Below, in pieces: positions 10,622 to 20,523 of a stretch of DNA of 64,000 nt. Position 1 is the first letter of the stretch; each line of letters starts with the position of its first letter. This DNA comes from Maniola hyperantus (Eukaryota > Arthropoda > Insecta > Lepidoptera > Nymphalidae), in contig NC_048538.1 in the NCBI RefSeq assembly GCF_902806685.2, forward strand, positions 13,764,001 through 13,828,000, in the 5' to 3' direction. The notes below the pieces were generated by a model, which had not been told where the DNA came from, ran no database searches, and saw only the letters and a list, made by a program, of their open reading frames with translations. The position numbers and the translations under genes are program-made.

Positions 10622-10771
10622 CTAGCTGATCCCCGCGGCTTCGCCCGCGTAGATTTAGGTTTTTAAAGATCCCGTATAGCCTATGTCACTCAGGAATAAT
10701 GTAGCTTTCTACTGGTGAAAGAATTTTTAAAATCGGTTCAGTAGTTCTAAAGATTACCCCCTACAAACAAA
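10622..10771 (-). mobile_element. Helitron-like element, type C
   Basis: CTAG at the left, then 'cttcgcccgcgtagatttag', 'agcctatgtcactcagg', 'ggtgaaagaatttttaaaat' and 'taccccctacaaacaaac'. The A-side head is missing. Confidence 0.65.
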
Positions 10772-10775
10772 CTTA

Positions 10776-11206
10776 ACGACATCGGGCCGTGCAGCAGAAA
10801 TCGTAATATTTTAATTTCGCCATAACTTCAAAACCAAACGTCCAATTTTAATCATTCAAAGACCAAATATTATCTCCATAAACTGTTCTTAGTGATGAAA
10901 TCATTTATTTTGATAAGGATTAATAGCATGAGTAAAATAAACGCGTTTAAATGTAGTCCAAAAAAAATTCAAGATTTTTAAATAAAAAAATGGTTGCTGT
11001 GCCTCACTCGACATAGATGGGTATAGTGTGTCGCGGACTTTTTTGTAGATATTTATAAGATCTACAATTAATTAGAACATTTTATGGTTCTATCTTTTAT
11101 AGTTTAGGCAGCGTACGCAAAATAAGTAACTTTTCTGGTTGATTTTTTACACCTTGTGTCCGAAAAACCCAAATATCTTACGGAACCCTATTTTTTTCCA
11201 AAATAA
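10776..11206. other. Unclassified sequence between two type C copies
   Basis: About 430 bp lies between same-strand type C copies. It holds 'ttttttgtagat...agatctacaatt', which recurs at 33352-33400 ('gtagataattatctgatcta'). It may be the interior of a longer element bounded by the two copies, or another insertion. Confidence 0.35.
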
Positions 11207-11380
11207 AATATAGCCTATGTTACTCGTGGATAATGTAGCTTTCGAATGGTGAAAGAATTTTTAAAATCGGTCCAGTAGTTTTTGAGCCTATTCAGTACAA
11301 ACAAACAAACAAACAAACAAACAAACAAACAAACAAACAAACAAACAAACAAAGTTTTCCTCTTTATAATATTAGTGTAG
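11207..11380 (-). mobile_element. Helitron-like element, type C, with long (AAAC)n tract
   Basis: Body matches 10622-10771 ('gataatgtagctttcgaat', 'aaagaatttttaaaatcgg'). It then runs into about 14 AAAC units (11297-11353) and ends 'tttataatattagtgtag', the complement of the standard Helitron-like head. Confidence 0.7.
11297..11353. repeat. (AAAC)n microsatellite
   Basis: Uninterrupted tetranucleotide array. It sits where shorter AAAC or CTGT arrays sit in sister Helitron-like copies. Confidence 0.95.
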
Positions 11381-11796
11381 ACTAATCTAGCTCTACAACG
11401 ACTATTTGCTCTTATTCCCACAATGAAAACCAAATCAGGGTCATATTGAATTTGAATTTGATCAAGCTTATAAAGTGGTATTCGTATGTGAGGTATCGGT
11501 GATTGAAATCCAATTACATTCTGCGGTACTGTTCACATGTACAATTTTGCGGGTGCCAGATTTGGTTTAGATTCAATATAAAATAAAATGTGACAATACT
11601 AAATTACATTTTATTTATTTCCCTTACTATATCCCTTCCGCTTTCTATTAAAAAATTCTCTGCCTTGCTTGCCTGGAAAAGTTCGCTATTTTAGCGATTG
11701 GGCCACCTTTGTACCTACTCATATAACTACATTAGCATTACATATTATATCTCTTTACGGTGTATACACTTAGTATCATCAGTAGGTAAGTGTATT

Positions 11797-12145
11797 AGCC
11801 AGCTGCCTCGTTGGTCTAGTAGATAGTATGTTTGACTGCAGATGACCAAGGTCTTGGGTTCGATTTCCGGGTCGGGCCAAAAATTGTTAGATATTGGATT
11901 TTTCTGTTAAAAAGGAGGAAGGCGGTGTGGTCGTTTACACCCGTATGCCTTGGGGAACACGTAAAGTTCGGTCCAGCGCCTGATCTCTTTCCGGTCGTGT
12001 CGGATTTCTGTCCCATCGGGCTATGAGAGTAAAGGAATAGAGAGTGCACCTGTGTTTGCGCACACACTCGTGCACTATAATATCTCCCGCTAGTTGACTA
12101 ATCTCTACGGAGACTGGTCGCTGTGTACGAAATTCGGTCATTATG
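11797..12145 (+). mobile_element. tRNA-derived SINE, family 2
   Basis: Head 'cagctgcctcgttggtctag' with B-box-like 'gggttcgatttccgg', then the same body as 1638-1982 through 'ggagactggtcgctgtg'. No clean flanking duplication was seen, which suggests an older copy. Confidence 0.75.
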
Positions 12146-12654
12146 TTAGACGAATTTCAAAATTAGTATCTTCTCGTTTGATATAATAAGTATTAAGTAA
12201 TAACTGAACGCCCCTATTATTCAAATAACAGTGCAATATCGTGTAACATCTTTGGCGACCGGCTCAAATATATTTGCGTCATTGTAAATCTGGAATTCTA
12301 ATATAATAGCGTATAAATTCAAGATTAGCCGTAGATTAAAATGAGAACCTCTGAGTTTTCACTAGAGATGGACCACTTCATAGGTAGCATGTGAAAAATC
12401 ACGTGGAAAGCTTTTTCATATTATGTAATATTGGATACTTTACGTAAAATAACCTGTGACAAATTACGAAACAAAATCTCAAAAAGTTTGAAAACTTGTT
12501 TTTTTTAAAATTAAAAAGTTTGAAATTTCGCGCGTGTTGGTCATTGACCAGAGTTAAATCCCTATGCTAAGCATCGCACCGTGTTAAATTTAGAAAATGT
12601 CTAAGTGATTGATATCTATTGATTTTGATCATAATACCTAGTTCCTCTTTATTT
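12146..12654. other. Non-coding DNA
   Basis: AT-rich, no repeats or genes recognised. Confidence 0.4.
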
Positions 12655-12861
12655 CCTAGTTATATTAATATAAGTAGCAGGCAATTTTTAAGTGCGAAAA
12701 TTGAAAAATCATTTACCGTGAAAGATCTCAACTGTGAAATCACCGTGAAGAAAAAAATAATTTCACCAAATGAAAATGAATTAAAAGTAGCAGTAATACC
12801 CATCCCTGATTCTCATAATAAAAGCGACCAGGTGCTGGCAATAGCTCAGGTTACTGGCTAA
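12655..12861 (+). CDS. Possible terminal exon, unrecognised protein (weak)
   Basis: After a strong pyrimidine-rich acceptor (gttcctctttatttcctag) an open frame runs to a TAA at 12859-12861. It includes FTVKDLNCEITVKKKIISPN and ends QVLAIAQVTG-stop. The mix of charged and hydrophobic residues looks more like protein than chance translation of AT-rich DNA. No upstream exon, domain or poly(A) signal was tied to it. A decayed gene fragment is the main alternative. Confidence 0.25.
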   Translation, partial: PSYINISSRQFLSAKIEKSFTVKDLNCEITVKKKIISPNENELKVAVIPIPDSHNKSDQVLAIAQVTG

Positions 12862-13184
12862 TCGTGATATTAACCTTACAATTATGCGTGGGACGAAGGG
12901 TCCTTTATGCCGAAATAAGGTTGTCATCCACTAAATAAGACCTTCTCATAAATAAAATTGCTCGCACTTTGTGTACTCCTAAGCAATTTTTTTGAAGAAG
13001 GCTCTACAATATTATTATTATTTAGAATATCAGTTATTTATAATACTGACTTAGCATAATAATTTGTTGTTATTGCTTAACACTAAAACAATAGTTATAT
13101 AATATTAACGAAATTAACAAGATCAATCTTATCAATAATCTGTCGAAAAGTTATTTGGCAATATAGTTTTTTGTCATAAATTAA

Positions 13185-13530
13185 ATATAACGCGTTCAAG
13201 AACGCGTTTAACTCCTCACGCACCAGTTAAACTTTTTTGTGTCTAATTTCATGTCAAAAGTACGATTTTATGATTTTAGACTTGACAAACAAAAAAAAGT
13301 GGCCAAAAAGCCACGGTGATAAGGACAAAGCATAATCATTTTGTCACGTTCGAACAAGAGCTTAAATGCATTTAGCTATCTCGCTTTAACAGTAAGTGTC
13401 ACAATAGGGCTAACGTAGTAGTACTTGCAAATTCTTTGCTTCTAACAGTCCTTATTCTGAGATTTTAGTCCTTGTTTTAAAGGTAAACCGTACTTTTGAC
13501 TTAACAGTTGATCCATAGAATTAAATTGCC
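13185..13530. mobile_element. Disrupted foldback element of the 47.0/48.5 kb family
   Basis: Left part has 'actcctcacgcaccagtta' and 'atgtcaaaagtacgatttta'. Right part has 'taaaggtaaaccgtactttt' and 'acagttgatccatagaa'. These are the two arms of the compact palindromes at 47005-47190 and 48541-48708, here separated by about 170 bp of unrelated DNA. Confidence 0.55.
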
Positions 13531-13551
13531 AGGTGGGAGATTCCCACTTGG
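13529..13551. other. Small perfect hairpin
   Basis: Arms 'ccaggtggga' and 'tcccacttgg' pair around a 3-nt loop, with one G:T pair. Confidence 0.7.
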
Positions 13552-13554
13552 CAA

Positions 13555-13603
13555 CTTGTGTATTATAATCAAGGTTAAGGTAACCTTAATTATAATACAC
13601 AAG
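13555..13603. other. 49-bp near-perfect hairpin
   Basis: Arms of about 22 bp pair from 'cttgtgtattataat' to 'attataatacacaag', with 'aaggtta' against 'taacctt' inside and a single C/A mismatch between them. It follows the small hairpin at 13529-13551 by only three bases. Confidence 0.85.
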
Positions 13604-14392
13604 ATGAAGGTGCACACATCGAATTTAATTTAAGATTTCACCTGTATGAAACTCTCACTAATTTCCCTCGGAGAAACAAACAATAATCAGGTGACAATGG
13701 ATGCGTGTTAAAGGGTTCAATCGAATGTACCTTATTATTTTAGGGGTTGGATTTGTATAATACAGATTGTTTTTGGGAAATACTTAGGTATATTGTTTCT
13801 TATGAACAACTTAGTTACTATCTATTTGTTTTTTTTATTTTTTTAAATTATAATCTTTTATTTTAGCTAATTTCTCCATCGATATAGGTAGAACATAGTG
13901 ATTGGTCATTTCTTTTTCGTGTATCTACCTACCTACTTATTATTCCCCAAATCCCTTTTTATGTTACTTTTATTATTTGCAGGATATAAAGAAGAAACTG
14001 GCAGCATTCAAATTCTTTTGAAGAATAATAAGTTGGAATTTTTATTTTAGACTATCTGGGAATTAATACATACACACTGTTACAGATGAACAACCAAAGT
14101 AAAGAAGAAATTTTAAAGACTAAAAACATAACAAGTCTTGGGTTTTTTCGTGAAAATAGATCCCTGAAGTTTTTATCGAATAACAAATTCATTCAATTCG
14201 TTTTTAGACCGGAGAAAATTGCTCAATAAAACTTTTAACTTTGATTTGGTATCGGCAGTTCCATTAATATTCAAAATGCATAAATTACCGATTTTCGGGT
14301 GAATTTCATTTTCATAAATGTTTTAGAATGTTCCGTCTAATACTCAATAGTCATCATAAAATCTTGAAGAGTTTTACGCTGTAGAATTAAAT
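13604..14392. other. Non-coding DNA
   Basis: AT-rich, nothing recognised. Confidence 0.4.
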
Positions 14393-14470
14393 AGAAATAT
14401 TTTTATTCAAATAAACTTTTACAAATACATTTGAATTGTCAAATGCATCTACCACTGACTCGGAAGATTA
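14393..14470 (-). mobile_element. LINE 3' end fragment
   Basis: Complement of 'gtaaaagtttacttgaataa' type sequence also found at 51913-52055, where it is followed by the longer 3' region of a LINE. Confidence 0.5.
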
Positions 14471-14582
14471 ACTATTATTATTTATATTTATTTACTTACT
14501 ACTTAAATTTTGCCTCAACTCCCACACTAAGATAGTCCGTGACATGGGGGTTTTGTCTATTGAAATGGGATGGAATGAATAA

Positions 14583-14628
14583 AATGGGATAGAATGCAAT
14601 GGGCAAACCATTGCATTCCATTCCATTT
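14583..14628. other. Hairpin in a pentamer-like ATGG region
   Basis: 'gatagaatgcaatgg' pairs with 'ccattgcattccattcc' around a short loop; flanked by further 'gggatggaatg' repeats. Confidence 0.6.
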
Positions 14629-14929
14629 GTTATGATGGGAATATTGTCAGTTGCAAGTTTTAAATGAAGCTGTTATTCAAAAATTCAAACAAAGTATTGC
14701 AGAATCTTACAATAAATAATTAATTTGTTGAGTGTTGACCTATTTCTGAAGCCTCCTTAAAATTTGCTAATTAAAGCAGTCTTACTAAAGTCATTTTTAA
14801 GTACCTACTGTTGACAATAATTGGGTAACCGAAACCTTATAAAGCTAACTGTACAAAATGACGCGAATAGTTTTGAATTGAAATAATTATTCTTGAGAGA
14901 TATATTTTCAAACAACCTAAAAAAGCAGA

Positions 14930-15185
14930 CCTACGCCGCTACGGGTGCAGCGGCCACCGCCCACCAGCGTCGAACGGGTCAAGAGGCGCAAATATGAAAA
15001 CCTCGACAGCTTCTTTGTTTACCTTCTTTTGGGGTGGAGACCCTGGGGCCAAGGAGCCTGGTTTTTCAAAAAAGGTTATCTAGTCTACCGGAGATCCAAG
15101 AGCTGGCAGTTACCTTAGCCAAAGGTTTAGTTTGGCCATCCAAAAGGGTAGGTAAGATTCCTCGCTGCGATGGTTTTGATGAGGT
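14930..15185 (+). mobile_element. Decayed LINE coding fragment
   Basis: Translation in the plus direction gives pieces such as VERVKRRKYENLDSFFVY and WRPWGQGAWFF. They resemble the KRRKYENL...VETLGPWGP region near the C terminus of lepidopteran non-LTR polyproteins. Frames are broken. The matching next part of such an ORF occurs on the minus strand at 58528-58740. Confidence 0.5.
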
Positions 15186-15929
15186 TTTAGATTTAATTTA
15201 ATTATTTATTTTAAATTTGGCTATAAGTTTATTTTATTTTAGTTATTATTGTTTTTAAGTCCTTAAGACTTTCATTCTATATTTTAAAAAAACATGATAC
15301 ATTTGATCAGTCATAATGTTATAGTCAGTTAAAATCTTATAAAAAATGTGTATGTAATAATTATTATAAGATTAATAATCTTAACTTTGACTGTAACTAA
15401 CTAGTTCTTGAATAGTTTAATTTTAGAAATTAATCTCATAATCATTTCGTGATTGCTAGTTGCGGACCCTTTCAACCCTCTAGGGTTCTAATTAATTTTC
15501 ACTGTTTACACGTAAAATCTACCAGTGAATAATAAAATAGGTAAGTTTCCCGAATCGACAAATTTTGTGACAAATTATGTACTTGGCCCGAAATGCAAAA
15601 GGAAGTTTAAAGGGCATAATTAAGGGGGTGAACTACTGAATAATTTAACCCTGAAGAACTCTTCAGTTATATAGTTCTTGTTTCCAGAAATAAATAAAGC
15701 GTTTTTTTAATACACGCCATTAAAACACTTATAATGCAGGACGTACTCGTAGATAATTGCGTAAGCTTTGATTTACTTTACTATTCTAAAAATACATAGA
15801 TTCAGCTGTCGTACTTCTATTTATGTATTTTCTTCGTATTGATAAGGCATTCCGAACCAGTGCTAGATGCAATTGATGATTAAAAAGTATCTACTTGTAC
15901 AAGTTTATTTGAATAAAAAATATTTTTAT
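15186..15929. other. Non-coding DNA
   Basis: Very AT-rich; no gene or repeat recognised. Confidence 0.4.
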
Positions 15930-16265
15930 TTACTTATTTATCGATTGACTGACTGACAGGACTGGATCGAGTAGATTTGGGCCGGATCGGAACGGATTCG
16001 ACCGGACCAGACCAGTCCGTTCCGGTCCAGTCCAGTTTAACAATCGTGAGGCGTCCCCAAAAGCGAGTTTTTTTTTATTTAAACGCACTTTTGCAGGAGT
16101 AGTGAAGCTGTGAACTTCTTCAGACGTTGGACGGCTAGAAAAGTTCAGTTCAGGAGATAGTTTCCAACGTGCGCCCAGCGTAAGATTCAATAACGAATAG
16201 GCACTAGAACTAGATCGAAAAAGTATTAAAAAAGCCCCAGACGTCGAGTCGTTAACGTTGCGCAT
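15930..16265. other. GC-richer stretch with a 111-codon minus-strand frame, unclassified
   Basis: The left end is a self-complementary 'accggaccagaccagtccg' type palindrome cluster. The minus-strand frame has low-complexity serine and no recognisable domain. Probably repeat-derived; listed so the stretch is not left blank. Confidence 0.25.
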
Positions 16266-16379
16266 TTAACGATTGGAAATAGATATTCCATTGTTGTCAA
16301 GAGCAGGACTTAAAGAATATCTTTTCTATGGAATGATAAAATTGATAATATGAAAAATATCCAGAGTAAAAACATTAAC

Positions 16380-16762
16380 TAAAAACCCGGCCAAGTGCGA
16401 GTCAGACTCGCGCAATATTTTTGCACGATATTCAAAAACTATGATGCATAAAAATAAATAAAATTCTGTTTTGAAATGCACAGGTGAAACCCTTTCATAA
16501 TATGATACCCCACTTGATATAGTTATCTTACTTCGAAATGGAAAATACTAATTTTTATTTCATGACCACAATTTAATTTATTAATTCACAGTTTTCAGAT
16601 TTTTCCCCTAATGTCTGCTATAAGACCTACCTAACTGCCAAATTTCATGATTCTAGGTCAACGGAAAGCACCCTGTAGATTTCTTGACAGACCGACAGAC
16701 AGACAACGAAGTGATCCTATAAGGTTTCCGTTTTTCCTTTTGAGGTACGGAATCCTAAAAAT
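16380..16762 (+). repeat. Dispersed repeat E, near full-length
   Basis: From 'aaaaacccggccaagtgcga' through 'ttatgcataaaaataaat' type sequence, 'tgccaaatttcatgattct', a GACA tract, and a tail 'tgaggtacggaatcctaaaa'. Same order as 34043-34494. Both copies end in a motif that nearly complements 'agggttccgtac' near the head, so terminal inverted repeats are possible. Confidence 0.65.
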
Positions 16763-16826
16763 AAGTATCTAGCCATGTCCAGATTTCTCATTTGTTTTGT
16801 GACAGATATTTTTAATTCGTTGTTTA

Positions 16827-17191
16827 TTTTAGGGTTCCGTACATCCAAATGAAAAAAACGGAACCCTTATAGGATCCCTCGTGTGTTCGTCTGCCTATCT
16901 GTCCAGTCACAGTCAATTTGCTCCAATTCTACTAAACCGATTAAGTTAAAATCTGGTACATATACATGAGTTTCTGTGAACGTAACTTAAATAAATGAAT
17001 TTTAAATAAGGCGGTCACGTTTGGGAAGCAAATTAGATAATATACAAAGTCACAGATATTCATATCATGCATAGCAAATAACTTATTCCGTCCAGTAGAT
17101 TCAGAGCAAATTGACTGTAACAGACGGACAGACATACGAGTGATAAAATAAAGGTTCTGTTTTTTTCATTCAGACGTATGGAACCCTAAAA
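16827..17191. mobile_element. MITE with about 90-bp terminal inverted repeats
   Basis: Left arm runs 'ttttagggttccgtac' ... 'gtcacagtcaatttgctc'. The right arm is its inverted copy, from 'gagcaaattgactgtaaca' to 'ggaaccctaaaa'. The arms differ by scattered substitutions and a small indel. The outer end of each arm is itself a small foldback (gggttcc...ggaaccc). A single arm of the same family lies at 28045-28185. Confidence 0.8.
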
Positions 17192-17560
17192 AGTTCTTAA
17201 AGCCTTGTGAAAAGCCAAAAAGATTGTCACACGGTACTAGACGCTTGTACATAGTTTATCACCGACTTATCGTGAGGCGAATAGGATAAGCACCTCTTTA
17301 TACCCCGAAAAATGTAAAACACGCAGGCAAATAGATACTTTTTGCATAGCAATTGCAGCATTGATAGCAATTTGCGGGACTTATACTTTGCATGACAATG
17401 TGAAAATGTTCATTCAGTTCATATACGTATAAATGTAACAGTTGAGTGAAATAAAATCAACAAAAAATATATACCTAATATGTAAGTATATCAATAAAAT
17501 TATCAGCAATTGCTTTCCTAGCATGTAGGAATCTCAATCATCCAATCCATACTTCCATAA

Positions 17561-17773
17561 TCCATACTAATATTATAAATGCGTAAAGGTGTATGTCTGT
17601 CTGTCTGCTAGCTTTTCACGACCTAACAGTTTAACCGATTTTGATGAAATTTGGTACAGAGTTAGCTTAAATTCCAAGGAAGGACATAGGACATTTTATC
17701 CCGGAAAATTAAAGTTCCCACGGGATTTTTAAAAACCTAAATCCACGCGCACGAAGTCGCGGGCATCATCTAG
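17561..17773 (+). mobile_element. Helitron-like element, type A' (CTGT variant), complete
   Basis: Starts TCCATACTAATATTATAAAT with a short GTCT array, then 'gattttgatgaaatttggta', 'cccacgggatttttaaaaac', and the CpG-rich end before 'gcatcatctag'. Sister of 48948-49180. Confidence 0.8.
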
Positions 17774-17982
17774 TTGACAATTTTTATATTACTTGCACTT
17801 GTCTTAGAGACTCGATCCCGACTACAAAGTAATGCGTCGGGGTGATTTAAATTTTTAAATTACCCTTGATGAGTAAATCGGTACACAAAAACCATTTTTA
17901 ATTAAAACAAAACAACAGATATCCTAACAAGGATTTTACTCAGCATGTCTTTGCAATAGAACAGATATGAAATATATATAAT

Positions 17983-18369
17983 ATGCGGTGGTGTGCGGTT
18001 GATCTTCGATGACGTCGGCAGTTGTAAGTGTGCGACCATTCTTGATCACGCCGGTTGTTGAGGTGTGCGACCATTCTTGATCACGTCGGTTGTTAAGGTG
18101 TGCGACCGTTCTTGATGACGTCGGGGTCACCAATGTACGGGAGCGGTGTGCAGGCTCGACCGTATCAAAGGGTCTTCTCCCACCGAGCGGTTGGTTGAGC
18201 TCGGTAGCGCCAGCTGGGCCGACGGTTGTATCTTGAAACTTCTATATATAGTCCAGATTGCAGAACACTCTGTTAGTGCGAGTACTGTAGGCGGTACATT
18301 TGTTCGGGACTATGTCATCGATTGAACAGCGCCATCTAGTTTCTATTGTGGCAACCGCCACAACCGCAG
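17983..18369. repeat. Candidate solo LTR or terminal-repeat element with internal tandem repeat
   Basis: The segment starts 'tgcggtggtgtgcggttg' and ends 'caaccgccacaaccgca', roughly inverted termini with TG...CA ends, and has a TATA-like 'ctatatatag' at about 18242 followed by initiator-like sequence. No flanking duplication was found, so solo LTR is only one reading. Confidence 0.3.
17989..18128. repeat. Tandem repeat of about 35 bp, nearly four copies
   Basis: Unit 'gtgtgcgaccattcttgatc' followed by 'acgtcggttgttaag', with units of 35-37 bp. Several units contain TGACGTCG or TCACGTCG, close to a CRE half-palindrome. Confidence 0.8.
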
Positions 18370-19231
18370 TACCTTCCTTTATCAGAAAGCATAGGTATGC
18401 CTGTTTAATGATTTTCATAACCCACAGAACAATATTGTGACCGCAATTATAAAGGATAGACGGACCGCGAAATGAGGGCTACCTTCATTAAAAGCCTTAC
18501 ATGTATATGTCTATTGGTAACAAGTAATTTTTTTTGTATGCGATTCTTATTGTTCTTAATCAAATCTAAGTTTTGTACCTCAAATCTATTCATTAATTCT
18601 GACCTACGTACCTTTATCTGTCAGTTAATGCTGGCATCAGAAGTGGTATAAATCGAGACCCTTTAGAAGACTAGGTATGGTAACATAATAATAAATCTTT
18701 TCCTTAAAAATAGCTTTGCCTAAAGTGCATAGCCAGTATTAGAACCCGGGATCTCTTGCATTAGAGGGGTGTGATAACGTGGCGCTGCGCCAATAATGTT
18801 AAATATATTTTTTTATTTGGTGATCTAAAACCCTTATATCTGATCTACTTACTATTGTAATATCAAACAATGGTACTGATTATGATGGCAACTAAATTTT
18901 ACAGTATCTTTTTCTTATCAACTTAATAAGAAAAAACAGACAAACTTATTTTAAAACTGTCAAATCTCGTGCTTTTAGGCGCTTCTATTGCGCATGTATA
19001 GACACACTATTATTATAATCACTAAAATTTTGAATTGGTTATTTAAAATTCATTTTTCGTCCTGTTTAGCAATATTAAAAAGAAAATTTAGTATAGAGAA
19101 AGACATCAGAATCGACGCCGAATCTCACGTATGCCAATTTATTTATACTACCTATAAGTATACTTGCACGTATTAATATAGTATATTCAAACTGTAAGAG
19201 ATATTTCTGGCAACAAACTTCTTAAAGCTCT
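18370..19231. other. Non-coding DNA
   Basis: No gene or named repeat. Confidence 0.4.
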
Positions 19232-19241
19232 ACAATTTAAT

Positions 19242-19332
19242 CAATCAATCAGCCTATTTGCGTCCACTGCTGGACATAGGCCTTCCCAAGAGCACGCCAC
19301 CACACACGATCCTCCGCCTTCCTCATCCACCC
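19242..19332 (-). mobile_element. 91-bp LINE tail with target-site duplication
   Basis: Plus-strand text 'gcgtccactgctggacatag' is the complement of a LINE ORF end; the (CAAT)n-like stretch at the left is its tail. A 10-bp direct repeat ACAATTTAAT flanks it (19232-19241 and 19333-19342). Confidence 0.75.
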
Positions 19333-19342
19333 ACAATTTAAT

Positions 19343-19777
19343 GATTAAATTTAATTATCCAATATCTTTTACTCCACATAAATCGCAAAAAGAAACGCAA
19401 AATTTATCCACACTTTATGACTAAGGACGGAGGTAATTTGCATTATAATTACCATACATTTACATAAAAAGATATCAAAACTTGGAATTCGGCAGTATTT
19501 AAATATAATACATTAAATAAACTTGCCTGCTCTAACTTTGCTGAAGTTTCATGAAGCAGAACGACTTTTATGAAAGTCTTCAAACTTTGTGTAACACAAG
19601 TCCTATAAATAAAAAAATCTCAGCCAAGACCGTACTTGAACTCGATAAAATGAGTGAGATCCTGCACCTTTAAAATTCCGTAATAAACTGGTAAATAAAA
19701 TAAAACAAGTTTCGTCAAGTCCCTTGGCATCATACAACATCATAATAAGCATTACGTAGGTACCTAAGTATAACTAC
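19343..19777. other. Non-coding DNA upstream of the LTR element
   Basis: Nothing recognised. Confidence 0.4.
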
Positions 19778-19781
19778 CTAG
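19778..19781. other. Left target-site duplication (CTAG)
   Basis: CTAG abuts the 5' LTR here and recurs immediately after the 3' LTR at 25409-25412. Confidence 0.85.
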
Positions 19782-20157
19782 TATAGCGCGATCTCCAAAA
19801 TAGGGACGCGGCCCTCCAGAATACGGCTTTTTAGATTAAAGTTCGTGAAGTAACTTCGTCATCGGGTCCGCGCAGCGGTTGGCGGAGCTCCCCCCTGAGT
19901 AGGTTTTCCAGCGTGTGCGCGGCGGCCGGCGTGTCTTTACTTTTTAGTCTGATACGAACCGCAACGAGCGGTGGACGGCTCCGTTGGCGAGATAAACCCT
20001 TAACGCGCGTTACGTAATCGGGTTCGCGACGTATTTGTAAGAGCGGATGTCGCCTTTGTTTGTAATTTTGATGTAACTTTGTAACGTTTGTGATAACCCA
20101 ATATAAGTGACTTTATAAACAGTAACTTACCGCCGTTTCATTGAAATTATCCCTATA
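19782..20157 (+). repeat. 5' LTR
   Basis: Runs from TATAGCGCGATC to TTATCCCTATA. Its ends form a 5-bp inverted repeat TATAG/CTATA rather than the usual TG/CA. TATA-like motifs (ccaatataag at about 20098 and ttataaacag at about 20113) lie near the right end and could direct transcription. The CpG-rich middle (about 19860-19990) contrasts with the AT-rich host DNA. Confidence 0.95.
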
Positions 20158-20159
20158 AT

Positions 20160-20177
20160 TGGCTACCCAACGCTAGG
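20160..20177 (+). other. Primer-binding site
   Basis: Starts with TGG two bases after the LTR (TGGCTACCCAACGCTAGG), as expected for pairing with the CCA end of a tRNA. It is close to the TGGCGCCCAACG pattern used with tRNA-Lys and also to tRNA-Asp ends, but matches neither perfectly, so the primer is not assigned. Confidence 0.7.
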
Positions 20178-20523
20178 CCGATACTCACAGTGAATTAAGT
20201 GACTAACAGTGTATAAAGTGAACAATTATTTGGACTGCTAACGCGCCGCGACGATTGTGTGTTATAACCACAAACATAACTAAGTATACATACGCACAGT
20301 AGGTATAATTAGTGCTTCGGCGGTAAGTTTTTTTAAATATTTTGTTGAACGCTGTATTCGTCTAAAGTGATTGAACTTTTGTGTTATCAATATTGTGATT
20401 TAGTGAAAACTTTGGGAAACTTTTGCAAACTTACAAAACTTTTACAAACTTTGTGTTAAGGTTCCACTAGACTGTTGAGTGGTGGTTTTGAACAGGTTTC
20501 CGTGTTTTGTCGTGGTATTCACA
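20178..20523 (+). other. Retrotransposon leader (5' untranslated region)
   Basis: No long frame. It ends in a series of 'aaacttttgcaaactt'-like direct repeats (about 20406-20455) before the start codon. A GTG at 20479 opens the same frame but is not a plausible eukaryotic start. Confidence 0.7.

Noticed and set aside
11215..11433. Minus-strand frame with a FVCL repeat
   Set aside because: It is the translation of the (AAAC)n microsatellite.
17989..18128. CRISPR-like array
   Set aside because: The units are contiguous and diverged with no spacers, and the genome is eukaryotic.
17936..18133. Minus-strand repeat protein
   Set aside because: The apparent protein repeat is only the 35-bp DNA tandem repeat read through; no start context or second exon.
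20479..20523. Extending Gag-Pol upstream to a GTG at 20479
   Set aside because: Eukaryotic initiation at GTG is not expected; the ATG at 20524 has a good context (ACAATG) and begins a typical basic Gag N terminus.
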